Shown here piece after piece: positions 59,945 through 64,000 of a DNA stretch of 64,000 bases. The stretch comes from Brevibacillus humidisoli (lineage in GTDB: Bacteria > Bacillota > Bacilli > Brevibacillales > Brevibacillaceae): assembly GCF_020923435.1 (NCBI RefSeq), contig NZ_CP087263.1, positions 1,507,970 through 1,571,969 of the forward strand. Direction: 5' to 3'. Made by a program: the position numbers and the translations under genes. The notes under the pieces were generated by a model that worked only from the letters and a program-made list of their open reading frames with translations, was not told the DNA's origin and searched no databases. Each line of letters begins with the position of its first letter. Within the stretch, counting starts at the first letter, position 1.

Positions 59945-60844
59945 TTACGTTCTTGGTTCGATTTTGACTACTCGCCTAGACGTTCGCGTGCGATAGATTT
60001 CAGGAACGGAGATGCCCAACAGGATAATCCCCACTCCCACCCACTGCAGGCCGCTCACCTGTTCTTGCAGAACGAAGGCGGACATGAAGACAGCGGTTGG
60101 CAGCTCTGCGGCACTGAGAATGGTAGCCAACCCGCCGCCCACCTTGGGAACTCCGACATTGAACAAGATGGTCGGGATCAGCACGCCGAACAAGGCCAGA
60201 GGGAACCCGTACATCAGCAGGCCCTCAAACAGCGCCCCGTTGATGAGAAACTCTGGTGGAAAAACGACAAACGTTAGCATCACGGATCCGGTAGCCATGA
60301 TTGCGCTTCGCTTCCAGGGATCGACAGTAACAGCAGTCTTCCCGCTGAACAAAATAAACAGGGCGTAGGAGATGGCGGCCAGAAACCCGAGGACGATTCC
60401 CAGCAGCGTAACATGCTGCCATTCACTGCCAAGGATACCGCCTGCCAGAATCGTGCCTGCCATCAGCAAGACCAATGCCAGGATTTTGTCTGCTTCGGGC
60501 GGTTTCCGCTCCGTCACAGCCTCGATCAGCACCCCGATCCAGGTAAACTGAAACAGAAGCACGATGCCGATCGAGGCAGGCACATACTGCAGGGCGGCAT
60601 AGTAAAAGATGCCGGTAGCACCTACCGTTAGGCCAACTCCAAGCAGAAGCAGCCATTGCTTGCGGGTTGCTTTTTTTCTGGACAAGAGAAGTGCGGGGAT
60701 CCATGACATCACCGCTCCCAGCAACATCTGGCTGCCGCTTACCTCGTTGACGACAAAACCAGAATGGTAAGCCAACTTGACGAACGTGGACAGCACGCCA
60801 TAGCTGCACGCCCCCAGAAAGACCAACAGCACGTAACGGATCAT
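59945..60844 (-). CDS. EamA-family (DMT) transporter
   Basis: A 299-residue membrane protein with ten predicted helices formed by two EamA repeats. AYHSGFVVNEVSGSQMLLGA in the first half and LLFQFTWIGVLIEAVTERKPP at the repeat junction are typical of drug/metabolite carriers. Substrate unknown. The ribosome site before ATG 60844 (AGGCGTGAA) is weak. The gene stands alone. Confidence 0.85.
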   Translation of the reverse strand: MIRYVLLVFLGACSYGVLSTFVKLAYHSGFVVNEVSGSQMLLGAVMSWIPALLLSRKKATRKQWLLLLGVGLTVGATGIFYYAALQYVPASIGIVLLFQFTWIGVLIEAVTERKPPEADKILALVLLMAGTILAGGILGSEWQHVTLLGIVLGFLAAISYALFILFSGKTAVTVDPWKRSAIMATGSVMLTFVVFPPEFLINGALFEGLLMYGFPLALFGVLIPTILFNVGVPKVGGGLATILSAAELPTAVFMSAFVLQEQVSGLQWVGVGIILLGISVPEIYRTRTSRRVVKIEPRT

Positions 60845-60956
60845 CTACTTCACGCCTTTTTTATGTAGTGGCAAGCCATCATCGTCACGGGGTGACACCC
60901 TTTGTCATTATACATAGTGCGGTGAGACAGCGCCATCCCCTGCAAAAAGGAGAGAC

Positions 60957-61328
60957 ATGATGGAAACCATTTTCTATCTAAAACGTACAGCCTCCAGCGC
61001 TGGGGGTTCGTTCTGATGTACCTCTACGTGAATTGGCAGCCCGGCTGGAGTCGGCTTTTGGAGAGGAGTGGGCAGGATGATTCACCGTATACCCTACCTC
61101 ACGGAAGCTTCCGCTCCCAACGACAGAGCCTGGTTTGACTAGGTGTATTGTCAGTTGTTCGAGATGACACCTTACAGCAAACGGGTGTATCGAGGCTTTT
61201 TCAGCCAACCGCTTGGTCCGGAGTTGCTCAGACGGTTTCAAGCGGCCGAGATGTCCGCGCTGGAAGAGGAACTGTTTAGGGAAGCAGTTGTGGTTCCGGA
61301 TGTGGTGGCGGTTGCGGAGGCAGTGTAG
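60957..61328 (+). pseudogene. Decayed pair of small overlapping ORFs
   Basis: ATG 60957 behind AAAAAGGAGAG opens a frame (MMETIFYLKRTASSAG) that stops at 61016. One base less in the GGGGG run near 61000 would join it to VRSDVPLRELAARLESAFG, ending in ATGA (61077-61080). That ATG opens a second frame (MIHRIPYLTEASAPNDRAWF) interrupted by TAG 61140-61142 and then continuing to 61328 (QLFEMTPYSKRVYRGFFSQP). Strong ribosome site plus tight overlap suggest a former two-gene unit with one frameshift and one nonsense change. No family recognised. Confidence 0.4.
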
Positions 61329-61398
61329 TTGGCGGCAATGATGTTGTGGCTGCTTGGGCAAGGAAGAAGTCCGACCTGAACCTGTTTTTTGATAGATA

Positions 61399-61439
61399 AG
61401 GCACCCTGTCCACCTATGCGTGACAGGGTGCCTTTTTTC
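61399..61439 (+). terminator. Terminator after the decayed ORFs
   Basis: GGCACCCTGTC pairs with GACAGGGTGCC (61422-61432), followed by six T. Confidence 0.88.
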
Positions 61440-61487
61440 TATAGTATATGCAGAGTGAGTGGACATTACCGCCTGGGTGGACGAACC

Positions 61488-61826
61488 TCAGCGTGGGCCG
61501 ACGGATTGATAGTATTGGGAGAGCGAGGCGAGAGCCTGCGGCGAAATCTCTCCGTCGATTGCTAGTGCAGCTGGCGTCACGTACCCCTGGGAAGCAGTGT
61601 GATGCGTGTCGTACGGCGGCAGAATGGCATAGCCCGGCATCATGCTCTGCTGGCGAAAATAATGAGCTTGTTGATCATGGTAGTTTGCATTTTGATGATG
61701 AAAGTGAGCCTGCCGGTGATAAAAATCGGCGTGCTGTCGATGGACGTCTGCTTGCTGTTGATGTGCTAACGCCCTGTGGTGATGATCATCGTGGTGGACG
61801 GGAATGGATTCTGCATAACGGTTCAT
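61488..61826 (-). CDS. Histidine/glutamine-rich repeat protein
   Basis: A 112-residue protein. Residues 10-60 are dominated by His, Gln, Ala and Tyr in irregular 7-8-residue units (HRQHADFY, HRQAHFH, HQNANYH, DQQAHYF), giving about one His in every three residues. The C-terminal part (LPPYDTHHTASQGYVTPAAL) is ordinary. ATG 61826 is decided by AGGAGG at good spacing; the overlapping plus-strand frame has no ribosome site. It could bind zinc, copper or nickel or be a spore-coat protein; neither is shown. Confidence 0.7.
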   Translation of the reverse strand: MNRYAESIPVHHDDHHHRALAHQQQADVHRQHADFYHRQAHFHHQNANYHDQQAHYFRQQSMMPGYAILPPYDTHHTASQGYVTPAALAIDGEISPQALASLSQYYQSVGPR

Positions 61827-62136
61827 CAGATCGCCTCCTGATAGTTGTAGTGTCAGGTGAGCAGGTTTCACCGTTTCACAGTATTTCCAATCACTGCCGA
61901 GAACATGCTTCAGGCAGTCGAAATCCTGACAAGAGCGGAAGGTTCGGTAAACAGAAAGGTCCGGGAAGGCAAATAGGAAGATTCAAGAGGACAGGACTCT
62001 TCCTTGATGTTAGGGTATTAGGAATTAGTAGGCAACAATTGGAAATCCCGATTGTGATAAAACGGAACTGGGAAGCACGGTAACAAGCGAGTGCTTTCTT
62101 AATCGAAATCGGAAAACGATTAAAGGAGTTGTTGAT
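61827..62136. other. Intergenic region before the second SDR gene
   Basis: About 310 bases with no gene that can be supported. It holds the inverted repeat at 62099-62123. Confidence 0.35.
62099..62123 (+). promoter_or_regulatory. Inverted repeat abutting the SDR ribosome site
   Basis: TTAATCG (62099-62105) and CGATTAA (62117-62123) are perfect 7-bp arms 11 bp apart; the right arm touches the AAAGGAG ribosome site. It may be a repressor operator or an RNA hairpin that hinders translation. Confidence 0.4.
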
Positions 62137-62901
62137 GTGGGGAAGTTAGAAGGCAAGATTGCTTTGGTAACGGGGGCAAGCAGAGGGATTGGTCGTGCTA
62201 TCGCGCAACGCCTGGGTCAAGAGAGTGCACTTGTTGCCGTTCATTACGCCAAGAACCGAGACGCTGCGGAAGAGGTGGTTCGACAGATTGAGAGGAGCGG
62301 AGGGGCAGCATTCAGTATTGGAGCGGATCTTGGCTCCTTATCTGGTGTGGAGGCCCTTTGCCAAGCATTGGATACGATGCTCCAAGAGCGTACCGGTGAC
62401 ACGCGCTATGACATTCTTGTCAACAATGCAGGAATCGGTTTGTATGGAAGCGTGGAGACGTTGACGGAAACAGCTTTCGACGAAGTGATGGCAATCAATG
62501 TAAAAGCGCCGTTTTTTTTGATTCAACACGCTCTCCCGCGTCTGAGAGAGGAGGGACGGATTATCAATATCTCTTCCGGTACGACGAGAATTGCCATCCC
62601 CGACGTGACGGCATACAGCATGACCAAAGGAGCAGTCAATACTCTTACGCTCACTGTAGCGAAGCAGATCGGATCTCGCGGAATTACGATCAATGCGATC
62701 CTGCCGGGATTCATAGCGACAGACATGAATGCCGCTATGATGGAAGATCCGGAGATGAGGAAGTTCGGCGCAGATTTTTCTGCTTTTGGCAGATGGGGAC
62801 AGCCGCAAGACGTCGCGGACATTGCCGCTTTTCTTGCCTCTCCTGACAGCCGCTGGATAACTGGGCAGCTCATTGATGCTAGTGGGGGCTCGCATCTGTA
62901 G
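62137..62901 (+). CDS. SDR-family oxidoreductase
   Basis: A 254-residue short-chain dehydrogenase of the FabG-like classical type. NAD(P) site TGASRGIGRA (13-22), NNAG, catalytic Ser, Tyr-x3-Lys in YSMTKGAVN, and a C-terminal GQLIDASGGSHL. The residue pattern after the second strand (YAKNR) favours NADP. Substrate unknown. GTG 62137 follows AAAGGAG at 8 nt. Monocistronic by appearance, with an inverted repeat before it and a hairpin after it. Confidence 0.9.
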   Translation: MGKLEGKIALVTGASRGIGRAIAQRLGQESALVAVHYAKNRDAAEEVVRQIERSGGAAFSIGADLGSLSGVEALCQALDTMLQERTGDTRYDILVNNAGIGLYGSVETLTETAFDEVMAINVKAPFFLIQHALPRLREEGRIINISSGTTRIAIPDVTAYSMTKGAVNTLTLTVAKQIGSRGITINAILPGFIATDMNAAMMEDPEMRKFGADFSAFGRWGQPQDVADIAAFLASPDSRWITGQLIDASGGSHL

Positions 62902-62953
62902 ACGCTTTTCTACTAGATCGGAGCGTATATAGGCTCGGATAGTATACAGAAGT

Positions 62954-62992
62954 GGCGGCAACAAGGAAACGCAAATCTTCCTCGTTGCCGCC
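62954..62992 (+). terminator. Long hairpin after the SDR gene
   Basis: Arms of 15 bp with one mismatch (62954-62968 and 62978-62992). No T tract follows, so it is at best a factor-assisted terminator or 3' stabiliser. Confidence 0.45.
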
Positions 62993-63119
62993 CTCATATT
63001 AAGATAGGCATTGCCTGTCTGTTGTTTACAAAACAAAACAGAAGGCAACAAGTGGCTGGATCGTCACACAGTTGGTTAGGGGGGCAAATGAGCAGCAGAG
63101 CCTTGCGCTTCGTTATTCG

Positions 63120-63926
63120 CTAGTTGCCTGCGAGAGACTGGTATACCGCCTGACCGATGCGGCCAATGGTGTCGTGGGCGACCTTGGCCGGTACGTCTTT
63201 GGAAAGTACGGAGAGAATACAGGCAGATTGTCCCACATACAGAATGCCCGTGTCGTGTCTCATGTTGGTTACGCTGCCCGTCTTGTGCGCCAACTCCCAG
63301 AGCGGTTGTGCTCCGATGTTCTCCGGATCCGGGTCTGGCAGGTGAAGAGGCAGACTGTCTCGGATCTGCTGCCGCTTCAAAATGGAAATCATTTGCAGGC
63401 AACTGTTGTAAGAGATGATCCGACCGCTGGCCATTCGACGGTACAATTCCGCCATGTCTGCCGCCGTGACCTGGTTTACCCCTTCCAACTCGGCAGGTAT
63501 CACCATCAATTTGTTGTAAAAACAGCTGTTTTGCATACCTGTCTTTTCCATTATCTCACGAATGCGCTCCCGGCCGACATGGTCTATCAAGATGTTGGTG
63601 GCTGTATTGTCGCTTTGGATAATCATCAGCACGACCAGATCGTAGATCGTATACTTCTGACCTGGAGTCATGTGCTGCAGGACACCGGCTCCGCCCACCA
63701 GATCTTCAGCGCGGACGGACAGCAGATCGGAAAAGGCATACTTTTTCTCGTACACATCGGCAAAGACAGCGATCATGATCGGCACTTTGATCAGACTGGC
63801 GGCATAGAACGGTTGGTCCGCGTTCCACTTCCAGCACTCACCGGTTCCCAGTTTTTCCACAACAATTCCCCACGTACCTCCCGCCTGTTCAACGCAAGAT
63901 ACGATTGTTTGGCTCACGTCTGTCAT
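63120..63926 (-). CDS. Class A beta-lactamase-fold serine hydrolase
   Basis: A 268-residue protein with the three serine-hydrolase motifs of the class A fold: S44-x-x-K47 (AASLIKVP), S105-D-N (QSDNTATN) and KTG (AHKTGSVTN). No signal peptide is visible, and the class A Glu166 motif (ExxLN) is not evident, so it is more likely a D,D-peptidase-like or other serine hydrolase than a resistance enzyme. The start is uncertain: ATG 63926 or GTG 63941, both with weak ribosome sites. Confidence 0.82.
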   Translation of the reverse strand: MTDVSQTIVSCVEQAGGTWGIVVEKLGTGECWKWNADQPFYAASLIKVPIMIAVFADVYEKKYAFSDLLSVRAEDLVGGAGVLQHMTPGQKYTIYDLVVLMIIQSDNTATNILIDHVGRERIREIMEKTGMQNSCFYNKLMVIPAELEGVNQVTAADMAELYRRMASGRIISYNSCLQMISILKRQQIRDSLPLHLPDPDPENIGAQPLWELAHKTGSVTNMRHDTGILYVGQSACILSVLSKDVPAKVAHDTIGRIGQAVYQSLAGN

Positions 63927-64000
63927 CACAGAAAAACACACCCTGTCATCAATTGAAATCTATACAAAAAATTCTTAATATAATAATATAGGTCTTATAC

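Noticed and set aside
61448-62083. 211-codon plus-strand frame over the His-rich gene
   Set aside because: No ribosome site and no recognisable protein; the minus-strand gene has AGGAGG at good spacing.
63120-63926. Antibiotic-resistance beta-lactamase
   Set aside because: The SxxK, SDN and KTG motifs are there, but no signal peptide and no clear Glu166 motif; a resistance claim is not supported.

Overview
The window is a chromosomal stretch of a spore-former-type Bacillota, most like Brevibacillus and relatives in the Paenibacillaceae/Bacillales. The basis is AGGAGG-type ribosome sites with many GTG and TTG starts, a caa3-type ctaCDEFG cluster, a YycC-like protein, two sigma-54 (SigL) regulators of Bacillus type, and moderate GC. 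The species call is inference. I see no rRNA, tRNA, CRISPR, prophage or insertion sequence; the content is metabolic and regulatory.

Layout. 1-8 kb: end of a sensor kinase, an acidic Ser/Asp-rich lipoprotein, a long-form phenylalanine hydroxylase behind a catabolite-repression-like site, an MFS carrier, a small phospholipase A2-like protein, ccdA plus a thiol-disulfide oxidoreductase, an unlisted type I toxin-antitoxin locus (5.9-6.25 kb), an Mpo1-like protein and a second MFS carrier. 8-14 kb: cytochrome caa3 oxidase operon ctaC-D-E-F, then ctaG and a DUF420/CtaM protein. 14-17 kb: polar amino-acid ABC importer. 17-20 kb: YycC-like protein, a soluble histidine kinase, a small helix-turn-helix-like protein overlapping dinB.

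20-28 kb: a galactitol-type PTS (IIA, IIB, IIC) with a class II aldolase behind a sigma-54 promoter, divergent ptsI, a LevR-like sigma-54 activator and ptsH. 28-34 kb: a small leader ORF, then an acetoin-dehydrogenase-type complex (E1 alpha, frameshifted E1 beta, E2, E3) and an MFS carrier. 35-40 kb: a glucitol-type PTS operon (gutM, IIC, IIB, IIA) with a COG4091-like oxidoreductase and a SorC-family regulator. 40-44 kb: an SLH-domain envelope protein, a decayed AT-richer patch, small hypotheticals and a TatD hydrolase.

44-55 kb is the most interesting region. A PAS-domain sigma-54 activator sits before a clear -24/-12 promoter and two tandem 13-bp dyads 21 bp apart. Behind the promoter lie nine genes in one direction: a decarboxylating malate/tartrate-type dehydrogenase, an aldehyde dehydrogenase, an SDR alcohol dehydrogenase, a complete ECF vitamin-type importer (EcfA, EcfA', EcfT, S component), a P1-family N-terminal-nucleophile amidase and an M20 amidohydrolase. 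Read together they match, step for step, the classical biochemical route of pantothenate degradation: amide cleavage to pantoate, oxidation of its CH2OH to aldehyde and then acid, and oxidative decarboxylation of dimethylmalate to 2-oxoisovalerate. I propose a sigma-54-controlled vitamin-salvage/catabolic operon for pantothenate or a close relative. The substrate is inference; gene order and promoter are seen.

55-64 kb: cytochrome P450, DUF2203 protein, double CDGSH protein, trpS, a double P-loop ATPase, an EamA carrier, a decayed gene pair, a strikingly histidine-rich small protein, a second SDR and a class A beta-lactamase-fold serine hydrolase.
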